From positions 119,826 through 158,688 of the forward strand of contig MKWR01000015.1 in the NCBI GenBank assembly GCA_001899855.1: a stretch of 38,863 bases of DNA. Reading direction: 5' to 3'. The notes beneath the pieces were generated by a model. That model saw only the letters and a program-made list of their open reading frames with translations. It made no database searches and was not told the origin of the DNA. The stretch comes from Lysobacterales bacterium 63-13 (GTDB lineage Bacteria > Pseudomonadota > Gammaproteobacteria > Xanthomonadales > Rhodanobacteraceae). A program made the position numbers and the translations under genes. Positions 1 through 8,574 of this stretch are shown piece by piece (the stretch's first letter is position 1; each line of letters begins with the position of its first letter).

Positions 1-104
1 GCCTTCATGATGGTGTTGCCGAGGGTGACCTGGCCGTCACCGCCGATGACGACCCTGCCGTTGCGGCGCACCGAGACAATGGTTGTGGCGTGAAAGGATT
101 CCAT
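1..104 (-). CDS. hslV: ATP-dependent protease subunit HslV, N-terminal part (cut by window edge)
   Basis: HslV is the proteolytic subunit of the cytoplasmic HslUV (ClpQY) protease, an N-terminal-threonine hydrolase that degrades unfolded proteins delivered by the HslU ATPase. Only the first 34 codons are present. They read [16 protein letters not shown] and continue with [17 protein letters not shown], the very conserved start of the family. The catalytic threonine should be one of the two Thr after HA, exposed by removal of a short propeptide, an arrangement I remember from Xanthomonas HslV. The ATG is at 104, preceded on the minus strand by a GGAA-type ribosome site. hslU would be expected beyond the left edge. 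Identification is secure; only completeness cannot be judged. Confidence 0.93.
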   Translation of the reverse strand, partial: MESFHATTIVSVRRNGRVVIGGDGQVTLGNTIMK

Positions 105-183
105 CGCTGTTCCGCAATCGGGCGAGACCGGACTATCTGGGGTTGGCCCTGCGCATTCCAAGTAGCCGGCGAGCCGGCACGGC

Positions 184-753
184 TCAGCGCGGCACCAGCT
201 CCACCGACATCACCGTGCCATTGAGCAGGTGCAGCACCCGCAGGCGCTGGGAATCGCCGAAATCGTAGGTCCATTCCTCGCGGCGCTGCTCGCGCCAGTT
301 CTCGATGCCCGGACCCGGCCGGAACACCGTGCTGTCGTGCGCGCTGCGGCGGGCGGCGGGCTCGCCACAGCGCGCCACCAGTTCGCCGCTGCCGAGGCCG
401 GTGAAGTTCATGTTGGCGCGGCAACTGTCGCCAATCTCGCGCACGCCATAGCCGAGCGTCTCGCCACGCTGCAGGTCGCCATCGCGGAAGACCAGGCGCA
501 GCATCAGCGCGCGCGGACCGAAGTTGTAGTACCAGACACTCCATTGCACCTCGCGCTGGCGTTCAAGCGGCGAGTCGCGACCGATCACGTCGACGCCCAT
601 CCAGGTTTCCGACCAGAACGGATCGCCGCAGCGCTCGCGAACCTGGAAATCGCGTGCGTCATCGGCGAGCACGCGGTTGCCGCAGCGCAGGGCCAGCGCG
701 GCCGGACTGGCCAGCAGCAGGCCGAGGCCGAGCACGACAGGGAATCGCATCAT
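184..753 (-). CDS. DUF2845 family secreted protein
   Basis: Exported protein of about 189 residues with no known function. It opens with [21 protein letters not shown], a typical signal peptide, probably cleaved before LRCGNRV. The mature part carries the DUF2845 pattern: a leading RCGNR, then CGDPFW, and near the C-terminus a second CGEP, so four cysteines are available for two periplasmic disulfides. The start lies at one of two adjacent ATG codons (753 or 750), with GGAAA upstream. Reading frame remains open further upstream, but that part crosses the thioesterase gene and is not coding. The gene is divergent from the thioesterase, with 112 bases between them. The family is common in Xanthomonadales; function is unknown. 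Confidence 0.8.
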   Translation of the reverse strand: MMRFPVVLGLGLLLASPAALALRCGNRVLADDARDFQVRERCGDPFWSETWMGVDVIGRDSPLERQREVQWSVWYYNFGPRALMLRLVFRDGDLQRGETLGYGVREIGDSCRANMNFTGLGSGELVARCGEPAARRSAHDSTVFRPGPGIENWREQRREEWTYDFGDSQRLRVLHLLNGTVMSVELVPR

Positions 754-810
754 GTTCAGGTTTCCACTGGCGGGGCCGGAGTGACCAAGCATAGTGCGCA
801 TCCACGCTGA

Positions 811-837
811 TTGGTTCCCTGGCGTGCTTGATATAGT
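811..837 (+). promoter_or_regulatory. Probable sigma70 promoter of the thioesterase gene
   Basis: An extended -10 element, TGATATAGT, lies at 829-837, with a weak -35 (TTGGTT, 811-816) at a short 15-base spacing. It is followed by an AGGAG ribosome site at 854-858 and the GTG start at 866, giving a leader of about 22 bases. The position in a divergent intergenic region fits. The -35 is poor, so the extended -10 carries most of the support. Confidence 0.4.
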
Positions 838-865
838 CGGCCCCTGCACGCACAGGAGTTCAGCC

Positions 866-1306
866 GTGGCCATCTGGAAGCAGTCGATCGATCTCGATCG
901 CGTCAATGCCTGGAACCGCAACACCCTGGTCGAGCTGCTCGACATGCGCGTCACCGAAATCGGCGAGGACCACGTGCGTGGGACGATGCCGGTCGATGCG
1001 CGCACCCGGCAACCGTTTGGCCTGCTGCACGGTGGCGCCTCGGTGGCCCTGGCCGAATCGCTGGGCAGCCTTGCCGCCAACCTCGTGCTCGACGGCGATG
1101 CGTCGATGGCGGTCGGCCTCGAGATCAACGCCAATCACCTGCGCGCGGTGACCAGCGGGCACGTCATCGGCACGGCGCGACCGCTGCACCTTGGCCGTTC
1201 GACCCAGGTCTGGGAAATCCGCATCGAGGATGCCGACGCCAACCTGGTCTGCATTTCGCGCCTGACCATGGCCGTCGTGCCGCGCCGTCCCGGCAAGGCG
1301 GCGTGA
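866..1306 (+). CDS. PaaI/MenI-type hotdog thioesterase (YdiI-like)
   Basis: Cytoplasmic acyl-CoA thioesterase of 146 residues. It resembles E. coli YdiI/MenI, which hydrolyses 1,4-dihydroxy-2-naphthoyl-CoA and also other aromatic or acyl-CoAs. The sequence follows the family almost end to end: MAIWKQ, MPVDARTRQPFGLLHGGASV, GLEINANH and a C-terminal QVWEI strand. Q49, H55 and E64 correspond to the YdiI catalytic residues Q48, H54 and E63. The GTG start at 866 is chosen because AGGAG sits 7 bases upstream and the N-terminus then matches YdiI; an earlier in-frame ATG at 794 would read through the promoter. The srkA-like gene follows after 4 bases, so the two are probably co-transcribed. The true substrate is unknown. 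Confidence 0.88.
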   Translation: MAIWKQSIDLDRVNAWNRNTLVELLDMRVTEIGEDHVRGTMPVDARTRQPFGLLHGGASVALAESLGSLAANLVLDGDASMAVGLEINANHLRAVTSGHVIGTARPLHLGRSTQVWEIRIEDADANLVCISRLTMAVVPRRPGKAA

Positions 1307-1310
1307 TCCG

Positions 1311-2273
1311 ATGCACGCGCGCGCTGCCCCATATGCGACGCTCAGCCCGGATCTGATCCTCGATGCGGTGGCCGCCGCCGGCTATGAGCCCGATGGGCGC
1401 ATGCTGGCATTGGGCAGCTACGAAAACCGCGTCTATCAGGTCGGCATCGAGGCGGCGACACCTCTGGTCGCCAAGTTCTATCGCCCCGGCCGCTGGAGCG
1501 ATGCGGCCATTGATGAAGAACATGATTTCGCCCTTGAACTCGCGCAAGCGGAACTGCCGGTGGTGGCACCGCTGCTGATCGACGGGCAGACCCTGCTCAA
1601 GCATGCGGGATTCCGCTTCAGCCTGTATCCGCGCCAGGGCGGGCGTTCGCCGGAACTGGAATCGGCCGAGAATCTCGCCTGGATGGGCCGCCTGCTCGCG
1701 CGCATCCACGGCGTTGGCGGGCGCGCGGAATTCCACGAACGCGGTTCCATCGATGTCGAGACATTTGTCCGAGCCCCGGCCAGCGCCGTGCTTGCCTCGA
1801 AACTGCTGCCGGCCAGCCTGCGCCCGCGTTATGCCGACGCCAGCGAACGCCTCGCCGGCCTGCTCGACCAGCGCCTGCAGGCGTGCGCGCCCATCCGCCA
1901 CATCCGCCTGCACGGCGATTGCCATCGCGGCAATGTCCTGTGGACCGATGCCGGCCCGCATTTCGTCGATCTGGATGACGCGCGCATGGGCCCGGCCGTG
2001 CAGGACCTGTGGATGCTCGCCGCGTCGCCGGCCGCGCTCGACAGCCTGCTTGAAGGCTATGCCGAATTCCGCGATTTCGATTTCGCCGAACTGGCCCTGA
2101 TTGAACCCCTGCGCATCATGCGCCAGGTGCACTGGGCCGGCTGGGTGGCCTTGCGCTGGCACGATCCGGCTTTCCCGCTCGCCTTCGCCCACCTCGGTGA
2201 GGCGCGTTGGTGGGAGGAGCATTGCAACGACCTTGCCGTGGCCATCGACCTGCTGCGCGAATCGATCGATTAG
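1311..2273 (+). CDS. srkA: Stress response kinase SrkA/YihE-type Ser/Thr protein kinase
   Basis: A 320-residue APH/choline-kinase-fold protein kinase like E. coli SrkA (YihE), which protects cells in stress by counteracting MazEF-type death pathways. Visible features are the N-lobe GSYENRVYQVG and the lysine in VAKFYRPGRW. The catalytic loop is HGDCHRGNVLW (D203), and the metal-binding aspartates are in FVDLDDARMGP (D220 and D222). The tail WAGWVALRWHDPAFP also fits this family. Length is close to the E. coli enzyme. The ATG at 1311 follows the thioesterase stop by 4 bases, so the two are probably one transcript. In many proteobacteria srkA pairs with dsbA; no dsbA is seen here. Confidence 0.9.
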   Translation: MHARAAPYATLSPDLILDAVAAAGYEPDGRMLALGSYENRVYQVGIEAATPLVAKFYRPGRWSDAAIDEEHDFALELAQAELPVVAPLLIDGQTLLKHAGFRFSLYPRQGGRSPELESAENLAWMGRLLARIHGVGGRAEFHERGSIDVETFVRAPASAVLASKLLPASLRPRYADASERLAGLLDQRLQACAPIRHIRLHGDCHRGNVLWTDAGPHFVDLDDARMGPAVQDLWMLAASPAALDSLLEGYAEFRDFDFAELALIEPLRIMRQVHWAGWVALRWHDPAFPLAFAHLGEARWWEEHCNDLAVAIDLLRESID

Positions 2274-2333
2274 AGCATTCGGTCGATTCGATCAGGCGAG
2301 TATCCTTGTCGCTTCCGCTACGATGGCAACCCG

Positions 2334-3140
2334 ATGAACTCCGCTGCCGACCGAACCACCGCCAGTCCGCGCCGCGATCGGATGCGTCCCTTGCGCTACC
2401 TGGTTCGCACGCCGCTGCTGCTGCTGCACGTCGGCCTCGGCCTGCCGTTGACCGTGATCACCCTGAATCCGCTGCTCGGCAAGATCCCGGTCGGCAAGCG
2501 GCGCCTGGACCAGTTCATGATCAGCTGGTGGTCGGGCACCCTGGTGCGCGTGTTCGGATTCCGCATCCGCAGGTTTGGCACGCCGCTGCCGGGCGCGGTG
2601 ATGTACGTGGCCAATCATTTGTCCTGGCTCGACATCGAACTCATGCACAGCCAGCGGCCGATCAGTTTTGTCGCCAAGAGCGAGATTGCCGGCTGGCCGC
2701 TGGTTGGCTGGCTGGCCACGCGGGCCGGCACCATCTACCACCGCCGCGGTGACTCCGATTCAATGTCGGCGGTGCTCGGGCGCGTCGTCGAACGGCTGCG
2801 CCTGGGTGAGCCGGTGGGCATCTTTCCGGAAGGCGGCACCGGCTCCGGCGAACGCGTGCGAACCTTCCATGCGCGGGTTTTCCAGGCCGCGCTGGATGCC
2901 GAGGTGCCGGTGCAACCGGTGGCCTTGCGCTATGGCCGCGAGGGTCGCCAGGATCCCAGCATGCCGTTTGCGCCAAAGGAAAGTTTCTTCGCCAACCTGC
3001 TGCGCATCCTCGGCAATCCGGCCATGGATGCCGAGGTGCATTTTCTCGAGCGCGTCGAGGCGACCCCGGATGCACGTAGGCGCATGGCCGAGGAGAGTCG
3101 CGCGCAAATTGCCCGCGCGCTGGGTTTCGGTGACGCCTGA
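2334..3140 (+). CDS. PlsC-type 1-acyl-glycerol-3-phosphate acyltransferase family protein
   Basis: A 268-residue membrane-associated acyltransferase of the PlsC/LPLAT family, expected to move an acyl chain from acyl-ACP or acyl-CoA to lysophosphatidic acid or a related lysolipid at the inner membrane. Motif I is NHLSWLD (94-100) with the catalytic His and Asp; motif III is FPEGGTGSG (164-172). A hydrophobic segment at about residues 25-48 should anchor it. The ATG at 2334 has no clear ribosome site; a TACGAT hexamer at 2319-2324 lies only 9 bases upstream, so the transcript may be almost leaderless. M17 (2382) is an alternative start. It could act on ornithine lipids instead of phospholipids; sequence alone does not decide. 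Confidence 0.85.
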   Translation: MNSAADRTTASPRRDRMRPLRYLVRTPLLLLHVGLGLPLTVITLNPLLGKIPVGKRRLDQFMISWWSGTLVRVFGFRIRRFGTPLPGAVMYVANHLSWLDIELMHSQRPISFVAKSEIAGWPLVGWLATRAGTIYHRRGDSDSMSAVLGRVVERLRLGEPVGIFPEGGTGSGERVRTFHARVFQAALDAEVPVQPVALRYGREGRQDPSMPFAPKESFFANLLRILGNPAMDAEVHFLERVEATPDARRRMAEESRAQIARALGFGDA

Positions 3141-3193
3141 ATGCAGGCCGCGCATGCCCCGGGTTCAGGATCCGACGCGGAACATGCGCGACC

Positions 3194-4207
3194 ATGAAGA
3201 TGGCCGATTTCCAGCCGCCGCGCTTGTTGAGAAATCCGCATGTGCAATCGGTGCTGGCTTCCAGTGGCGTGCGCCGCATGTTGTTCCGGCGGCGCCTGTC
3301 GGTGCTCGAACGCGGTGCCCGCGAACATCTGCTCGATTGCGGCGACGGCGTGCGCCTGCTTGGCTTGCACACGCCGCAACAGGCGTTGCCACGCCCGCGC
3401 GGCCTGGTCGTGCTGCTGCACGGATGGGAAGGCAGCGCGCAATCGAGTTACCTGCTGCACACCGGATCGCGCCTGCTCGACGATGGTTATGACGTCTTCC
3501 GCCTGAATTTTCGCGACCACGGCGCCACCCACCATCTGAACCGCGAGTTGTTCCATTCCTGCCGCATCGACGAGGTGGTTGGCGCAGTTGCCGCGGTCGC
3601 CAGGATGTTTCCCGAACTGTCCCTGGCCATTGCCGGATTCTCGCTCGGTGGCAACTTTGCCTTGCGCGTCGCCCTGCGCGCGCCGCAAGCCGGCATTCCG
3701 CTTGCCTATGCCCTGGCCGTCTGCCCGGCGATCAGTCCCAGAGACGCGATGGACGCGATCGAGCGCGCGCCGTGGTTCTACGAGGCGTATTTCCTGCGCA
3801 AATGGAGGCGCTCGCTTGCTGCCAAGCAGCGCACGTTTCCCGACCAACCGTTGTTTGCGCCGGAAGACATGCGCGGCAACCTGCGCGCGCTGACCCGCGC
3901 CCTGGTCCTGCGGCATACCGCTTTCGCCTCCATCGAAGCCTACTTCGACGGCTATTCGATTGCCGGCGATCGCCTTGCACCGCTGCAGGTGCCGACCACG
4001 ATCCTCACCGCCGCCGATGATCCGATCATCCCGGTCGAGGATTTCCGCCGGCTGCAACTGCCGGCTTGCGCCGAACTCGACATCACCCCGGGCGGCGGTC
4101 ATTGCGGCTTCATCCGCAACCTCGCCTTGACCAGCTGGACCGAGGATTACATTGCCGAACGCATGCGCCGGCACCTGCCGCCGGCGCGCCAGGCGATGCG
4201 CGGCTGA
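3194..4207 (+). CDS. YheT-type alpha/beta hydrolase
   Basis: A 337-residue alpha/beta hydrolase of the YheT/ABHD1-3 group (UPF0017), probably an esterase or lipase of unknown substrate. The catalytic triad can be read: nucleophile S150 in GFSLGGN, acid D275 or D276 in ADDPIIP, and H303 in GGHCGF. The N-terminus PPRLLRNPHVQSVLAS and the oxyanion region LLHGWEGSAQSSYL are typical of this group. The gene follows the acyltransferase by about 50 bases on the same strand and ends 42 bases from the convergent ATPase gene. The proximity to plsC-like and thioesterase genes hints at lipid metabolism, but that is only context. Confidence 0.87.
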   Translation: MKMADFQPPRLLRNPHVQSVLASSGVRRMLFRRRLSVLERGAREHLLDCGDGVRLLGLHTPQQALPRPRGLVVLLHGWEGSAQSSYLLHTGSRLLDDGYDVFRLNFRDHGATHHLNRELFHSCRIDEVVGAVAAVARMFPELSLAIAGFSLGGNFALRVALRAPQAGIPLAYALAVCPAISPRDAMDAIERAPWFYEAYFLRKWRRSLAAKQRTFPDQPLFAPEDMRGNLRALTRALVLRHTAFASIEAYFDGYSIAGDRLAPLQVPTTILTAADDPIIPVEDFRRLQLPACAELDITPGGGHCGFIRNLALTSWTEDYIAERMRRHLPPARQAMRG

Positions 4208-4211
4208 AGCG

Positions 4212-4235
4212 GCCAGCCGGTGCCGCGCCGCTGGC
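4212..4235. terminator. Inverted repeat between convergent genes, possible terminator
   Basis: GCCAGC (4212-4217) pairs with GCTGGC (4230-4235) around a GC-rich loop, in the 42-base gap between the hydrolase and the ATPase gene. There is no T-run on either side, so a rho-independent terminator is not established. It is noted because of its position. Confidence 0.25.
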
Positions 4236-4249
4236 GCCACGGAATCCGG

Positions 4250-5728
4250 CTAGTCGGCCGACACCGTGCGTTCGCGCGCCCACTCGCGCAGGGCGGAAAC
4301 GCGGTCGGCCATCATCACCGACAGCGGTCGCGTCAGGCGTGCTTCCTCGATCAGATGGCGGGTTGCCAGCGGGGTGTTCTCGGAAGCCGCCGTGTACAGG
4401 GCGGCAACCACCAGTTGTTCGATCTCGGCACCGGAAAAACCGGCGCTTGCGGCGACGATGGCATCGAGGTCGAAGTCGAGCGGATCGAGATCGCGCTTGT
4501 GCAGGTGGATGCGCAGCACCTCGGTGCGCACCTCGGCATTCGGCAGGTCGACAAAGAAGATCTCGTCGAAGCGGCCCTTGCGCAGCAACTCCGCCGGCAG
4601 GGCCGCCACGTCGTTGGCCGTGGCCACGACGAATACCTGGCCCTTGCGCTCGGCCATCCACGTCAGCAGGTAGCCAAGCACGCGCCGCGAGACGCCATCG
4701 TCGTTGCCTTCGGTGGCCAGCGCCTTCTCGATTTCGTCCAGCCAGAGCACGCACGGCGAAAGCATTTCCGCGTTCTTCAGCGCCGCGCGCAGGTTGCGCT
4801 CGGTCTCGCCGTGATACTTGTTGTACAAGGTGCCAATATCCAGGCGCAGCAAGGGCACGCCAAAGCCGCCGGCAACGGCTTTCGCCGCCAGCGACTTGCC
4901 GCAACCCTGCACGCCGAGGAGGAGGATGCCTTTCGGTGGATCGAGCTTGACTGCGGTCTTGCGCCCGATGAAGGCCGGTACGCGCTGCTGGATCCAGCGC
5001 TTGAGGCGGGCCAGTCCGGCGACGTCGGCGAAACGCGCGGTCTCGTATTCGAAGTGCAGCAGGTTGTCGCGATCGAGCAACTCGAACTTGGCCTGGGCCA
5101 GGCCCGGAAGGTCGGCCGGGCCGAGCGCGCCATCGGCATAGATCAGCTTGCGCACGATGCGTCGTGCGTCGGCATGGGTGAGGCCGGAGAGATTGCGCAC
5201 GATGGTGCGTGCGGCGTCGGCATCGACCTCGACGCGGCGACCGCTGTTCTCGCGCGAATAGTTGAAGGCCTCCTCGCGGACAAGGGCGGCCAGCGCCTGG
5301 ATGTCCGGCAGGGCCATCTCGAAACGCGTCGCCAGCGCCTGCAGGTCGTCGGGCAGTTCGAACTTCGAGCCGACCAGCACCAGGGTGTGCTCGACCGTTG
5401 CCTGGCGCAGGACGATTTCGCGCATCAGGCGCAGGGTCATCGGATAGCGCAGGTAGGGCTGGAAATCGAGCAGCAGGAACACTGCCGCCTCGGTGCGCTG
5501 CTTGATCGAGGTCAGCGTCAGGGTCGCATCGGGAACGGCGCTTTCGCCCTCGTCGTCCATGTCGATGCGGCGCAAGCCCTCGGTGATGCTCCAGGTGAAC
5601 AGCGGGCGCAGCGACTGCGCAATGGCGTGCCGGAAACTGTCGATGACGCGGCCTTCCTCGACCGATTCAATGACCAGCAGCGGCGTGCGCGCGCGCAGCA
5701 AGGTGGTGAGATCCTGATTGACGCCCAT
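4250..5728 (-). CDS. Ycf46-like AAA+ ATPase
   Basis: A 492-residue AAA+ ATPase resembling chloroplast/cyanobacterial Ycf46 (COG0464). The N-terminal 250 residues form the family's own domain, beginning QDLTTLLRARTPLLVIESVEE. The AAA module follows: Walker A GVQGCGKS (K278), pore-loop region YNKYHGETERNLR, Walker B LWLDEIEKA (D331, E332), sensor/arginine-finger region ATANDVAALP and LRKGRFDEIFF, and a C-terminal helical lid with SGAEIEQLV. The start at 5728 is chosen because GGGAA stands just upstream and MGVNQDL matches the family N-terminus. Its role in proteobacteria is not known to me. It is convergent with the YheT gene and divergent from the TPR gene. Confidence 0.85.
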   Translation of the reverse strand: MGVNQDLTTLLRARTPLLVIESVEEGRVIDSFRHAIAQSLRPLFTWSITEGLRRIDMDDEGESAVPDATLTLTSIKQRTEAAVFLLLDFQPYLRYPMTLRLMREIVLRQATVEHTLVLVGSKFELPDDLQALATRFEMALPDIQALAALVREEAFNYSRENSGRRVEVDADAARTIVRNLSGLTHADARRIVRKLIYADGALGPADLPGLAQAKFELLDRDNLLHFEYETARFADVAGLARLKRWIQQRVPAFIGRKTAVKLDPPKGILLLGVQGCGKSLAAKAVAGGFGVPLLRLDIGTLYNKYHGETERNLRAALKNAEMLSPCVLWLDEIEKALATEGNDDGVSRRVLGYLLTWMAERKGQVFVVATANDVAALPAELLRKGRFDEIFFVDLPNAEVRTEVLRIHLHKRDLDPLDFDLDAIVAASAGFSGAEIEQLVVAALYTAASENTPLATRHLIEEARLTRPLSVMMADRVSALREWARERTVSAD

Positions 5729-5785
5729 TGATTCCCGGCTACGCCGCCAGCATGAAGCGCAAAAGCCTAGCACGCCCGCATGCGG

Positions 5786-5791
5786 CATAAT
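5786..5791 (+). promoter_or_regulatory. Candidate -10 element (CATAAT) of the TPR/sulfotransferase-like gene
   Basis: CATAAT within GGCATAATGGG, about 45 bases before the chosen ATG at 5837, in the divergent gap after the AAA ATPase start. A nearly identical GCATAATGG stands upstream of the thiolase gene (22385-22390), which supports a shared -10 type. No good -35 is visible. Confidence 0.3.
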
Positions 5792-5836
5792 GGGCGTTTC
5801 CCTCGCGCGCGAGCGCCGCCACCAGACGCAGAGAAC

Positions 5837-7915
5837 ATGCTCAGAGAAGCCATTGAACACCATCGCCAGGGCCGTCTTGCCGATGCCGAAACCGCCTATC
5901 GCGAGGCACTGACGGCCAATCCCGTCGATGCCGAGGCCCTGCGTGGTCTGGCCGTGGTGCGCCGTGCGCTGGGCGACCTCGCCGAAAGCGCGACGCTGAT
6001 TGCCGCCGCCCACGAACAGCAACCCGAGCAGGCCAACCTGCTGCTCATGCTTGGCGCGGTGCGCTTCGAGCAGGGCGATGTCGAGGCCGCGCGCATTGCC
6101 TACGAAAAGGCCCTGGCCCTGGATCCGAACCTGGCCGGCGCGCACACCGCGATTGGCCACATCGCCATGATGCAAGGCAAGCCGGAACTGGCCGACCAGC
6201 ATTTCCGCACCGCCTTGCGCGTCGAGGAGGACCCGCAGGCCTTGAACGGGCTTGGCACCCTGGCCCTGAACCGGGGCGATGCCGAGACCGGCGTCAAATA
6301 CTTCACGCGGGCGGCCGACCTGGCACCCAACGATGCGCCGATCGCCTTCGGCCTCGGCCGTGCGTTTGCCGCGCGCAACATGCTGGCGTTTGCCGAGCAG
6401 TCGCTGCGCAAGGCACTGAGCCTGCGCCCGGGCATGCCGCAGGCCAGCGGTGCGCTGGGCCAGTTGCTGATCCAGGACAAGCGCGTTGCCGAAGCCGAGC
6501 CGTATTTCCAGGCGCTGCGCGGCATTGCCGGCTTTGAACTGGCCCACGAGCTGGGCCTTGGCGATGTCGCCCGCATGCAGGGTCGCCTCGAGGACGCGGT
6601 TGGCTTCTACGAGCGCGCGCTGCGCGTGCGCCCCGAGCATGAAGCCGGCTTCGAGGCCTTGTTGTGGTCACTCGGCAAACTGGGTCGCAGCGGCGAACTG
6701 CTCGCCCTGCTCGACCAGCGCATTGCCGATTTCCCCGAACAGCCGCGCTGGCGGGCTACGCGCGCGCGCATCCAGGCCAGCAGCGGACATCCGGCCAAGG
6801 CCGTGGCCGACTGGCAGCGCCTGCACGAGATGGAACCGACGAACGCCGAAGTCGCACTCGAACTGGTGCGCGCCCGCGAACGCAACGGCGAATTCGAAGC
6901 GGCCAGCAAACTGGCCGAAGCGATCGTGGCGTTGGCGGCGAACAATCCGGAGCTGACCCTGGTGCGTGCCCGCGCGCGCCTGCGCAACGGTGACCTGGCG
7001 GCGGCACGCGAGCTGCTGTCGACCGTCAACCTTGCCCGCATCGACGCCGACCTGGCGCGTGCCTGCAAGAACCTGCTCGGCCAGCTGAGCGACCGCGAGC
7101 GCCAATATGGCGATGCCGTGCGTTTCTTCCGCGAAGCGCAGAGCGGCTTGCCCGGCGCCTTGCCGAGACTTGAATCGATGCCTGCCGACTATCAGGCAGC
7201 CATCGCCAAGCCGCAGGGGGAGGCGTGGCAGCACGCGCCGATCCTGCTCATCGGTGCCCCGGGCAGCGGCGTCGAACGCATTGCCGCCCTGCTCGCCGAC
7301 CAGGCCGGGGTGAATGTCCTCCGCGATCGCGTGCAAGGCGCACGCAACGATTGCTTCGATGCCGCCACCATCAATCCCGCCGATGACATCTCGGCCAGCG
7401 AAATCGAGATGCATCGCGAGCGCTACCTGAGCTCGATGCGCGAGCGCATGGACATGGACAAGCCGCTGGTCGACTGGATCCCGCGTTTCTATGCGCAGTA
7501 CCTGCTGGTCGCGCGACGCCTCATGCCCGGCACCAAGGTCATCCTCGTCGATCGCGACGCCCGCGATTGCCTGCTTGGCTGGCTCGCTTTCGGCTGGCTG
7601 CCGTATGCCGGACTCAATGATTTCGACAGTTGCGTCGAATGGCTGGATCGCGCCATGGCGCACTTGCGCCTCGTCGACGAACAAGGTGGCCTGCCGCATC
7701 TGGTCGTCAATGCCGAACAGGTGCTCGCCGATCCCGCCGGTGCCGGTGCCGAGCTGGCGCGCTTCGTCGGTGTCGAATCCCTGCAGCCCGGCAAACTGAC
7801 AGCGCTGGTCGACCAGGGCCCGGGCGGCCTGCCGACCCGTTTTGCCGATGGCCATTGGCAGGAATACGCCGAGGTGCTCGCCGAGGCATTTGCCAAGTTG
7901 CCCGTGAAAGCCTGA
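5837..7915 (+). CDS. TPR protein with degenerate sulfotransferase-like C-terminal domain
   Basis: A 692-residue protein. Residues 1 to about 440 are a long series of tetratricopeptide repeats (for example AETAYREALTANPVDAEAL and ARIAYEKALALDPNLAGAH), a protein-binding scaffold. The C-terminal third has the fold pattern of TPR-linked sulfotransferases, but the PAPS-binding loop that reads LPRSGTT in active members is IGAPGSGVER here (472-481), so the loop Arg and both Thr are lost. The second motif is VDRDARDCLLG instead of RRDPRDxxxS, and the GRGE glutamate seen in the related protein at 10963 has no counterpart. It is therefore probably a pseudo-enzyme or a binding protein. Start at ATG 5837 with a weak AGAG site; an upstream in-frame ATG (5780) would overlap the promoter. 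Confidence 0.82.
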   Translation: MLREAIEHHRQGRLADAETAYREALTANPVDAEALRGLAVVRRALGDLAESATLIAAAHEQQPEQANLLLMLGAVRFEQGDVEAARIAYEKALALDPNLAGAHTAIGHIAMMQGKPELADQHFRTALRVEEDPQALNGLGTLALNRGDAETGVKYFTRAADLAPNDAPIAFGLGRAFAARNMLAFAEQSLRKALSLRPGMPQASGALGQLLIQDKRVAEAEPYFQALRGIAGFELAHELGLGDVARMQGRLEDAVGFYERALRVRPEHEAGFEALLWSLGKLGRSGELLALLDQRIADFPEQPRWRATRARIQASSGHPAKAVADWQRLHEMEPTNAEVALELVRARERNGEFEAASKLAEAIVALAANNPELTLVRARARLRNGDLAAARELLSTVNLARIDADLARACKNLLGQLSDRERQYGDAVRFFREAQSGLPGALPRLESMPADYQAAIAKPQGEAWQHAPILLIGAPGSGVERIAALLADQAGVNVLRDRVQGARNDCFDAATINPADDISASEIEMHRERYLSSMRERMDMDKPLVDWIPRFYAQYLLVARRLMPGTKVILVDRDARDCLLGWLAFGWLPYAGLNDFDSCVEWLDRAMAHLRLVDEQGGLPHLVVNAEQVLADPAGAGAELARFVGVESLQPGKLTALVDQGPGGLPTRFADGHWQEYAEVLAEAFAKLPVKA

Positions 7916-7932
7916 TCAATCCGGAGGTTGCC

Positions 7933-8565
7933 GTGCATATCCGCAGCAAGAGTTTCCATGACATGCAGCCGATCCCCGCGGAGTTCGCCTTTGGCCAGCC
8001 CGGCCCGCAGGGCGAGCCCTGCGTGTTTGCCGCCAACCGCAATCCGCACCTGACCTGGAGCGATGTCCCCGAAGGCACGCGCTCGTTCGTGCTGACCTGC
8101 ATCGATGTCGATGCGCCAAGTGTCGGCGATGACGTCAACCAGGTCGGGCGCAGCGTGCGTGCCGCGCTGCCGCGTACCGAGTTCGTGCACTGGCTGATGA
8201 TCGACATCTCGCCGGAATATCGCGAGTTCGGCGTCGGTGCCTGTGCCGAAGGCGTGGTCGCGCATGGCAAGCAGGAGGTCTCCGGGCCGCCCGGATCGCG
8301 CCAGGGCATCAACGACTACACCGGCTGGTTCGCCGCTGACGAGAGCATGCGCGGCGACTACTACGGCTATGACGGTCCGTGCCCGCCCTGGAACGACGAA
8401 CGCCTGCACCATTACCATTTCCGCGTCGCCGCCCTCGATGTCGCCAGCCTCGGCCTCGAAGGGCGCTTCGACATCAGCGCCGTGCGCAAGGCCATGCAAG
8501 GCCACGTGCTGGCCGAAGCCGAGCTGATTGGCACCTACACCCTGAGTGCCTCGCTGCGGCGCTGA
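7933..8565 (+). CDS. YbhB/YbcL family Raf kinase inhibitor-like (PEBP) protein
   Basis: A 210-residue phosphatidylethanolamine-binding-protein fold, related to E. coli YbhB/YbcL; the bacterial members have no firm function. Signature parts are NPHLTWSDVPEGTRSFVLTCIDVDAP, FVHWLMIDIS, SGPPGSRQGINDYTGW and YYGYDGPCPPWND. The last carries the GxxPP-type ligand pocket and is followed by HHYHFRVAALD. It is longer than E. coli YbhB because of inserts after the DVDAP motif. The GTG start at 7933 is fixed by a strong GGAGG five bases before it. The gene lies 17 bases after the TPR gene and 9 before the AspH gene, so the three are likely one operon. No signal peptide is seen, so it should be cytoplasmic. 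Confidence 0.88.
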   Translation: MHIRSKSFHDMQPIPAEFAFGQPGPQGEPCVFAANRNPHLTWSDVPEGTRSFVLTCIDVDAPSVGDDVNQVGRSVRAALPRTEFVHWLMIDISPEYREFGVGACAEGVVAHGKQEVSGPPGSRQGINDYTGWFAADESMRGDYYGYDGPCPPWNDERLHHYHFRVAALDVASLGLEGRFDISAVRKAMQGHVLAEAELIGTYTLSASLRR

Positions 8566-8574
8566 GCAGCATCG

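Noticed and set aside
161-180. GC-rich inverted repeat between hslV and the DUF2845 gene as a terminator
   Set aside because: The stem is five base pairs with no T-run after it on either strand.
5780-5836. Longer N-terminus for the TPR/sulfotransferase-like protein starting at ATG 5780
   Set aside because: The added residues (RHNGRFPRARAPPPD) are basic and proline-rich, are not TPR-like, and would place the start on top of the CATAAT promoter element.
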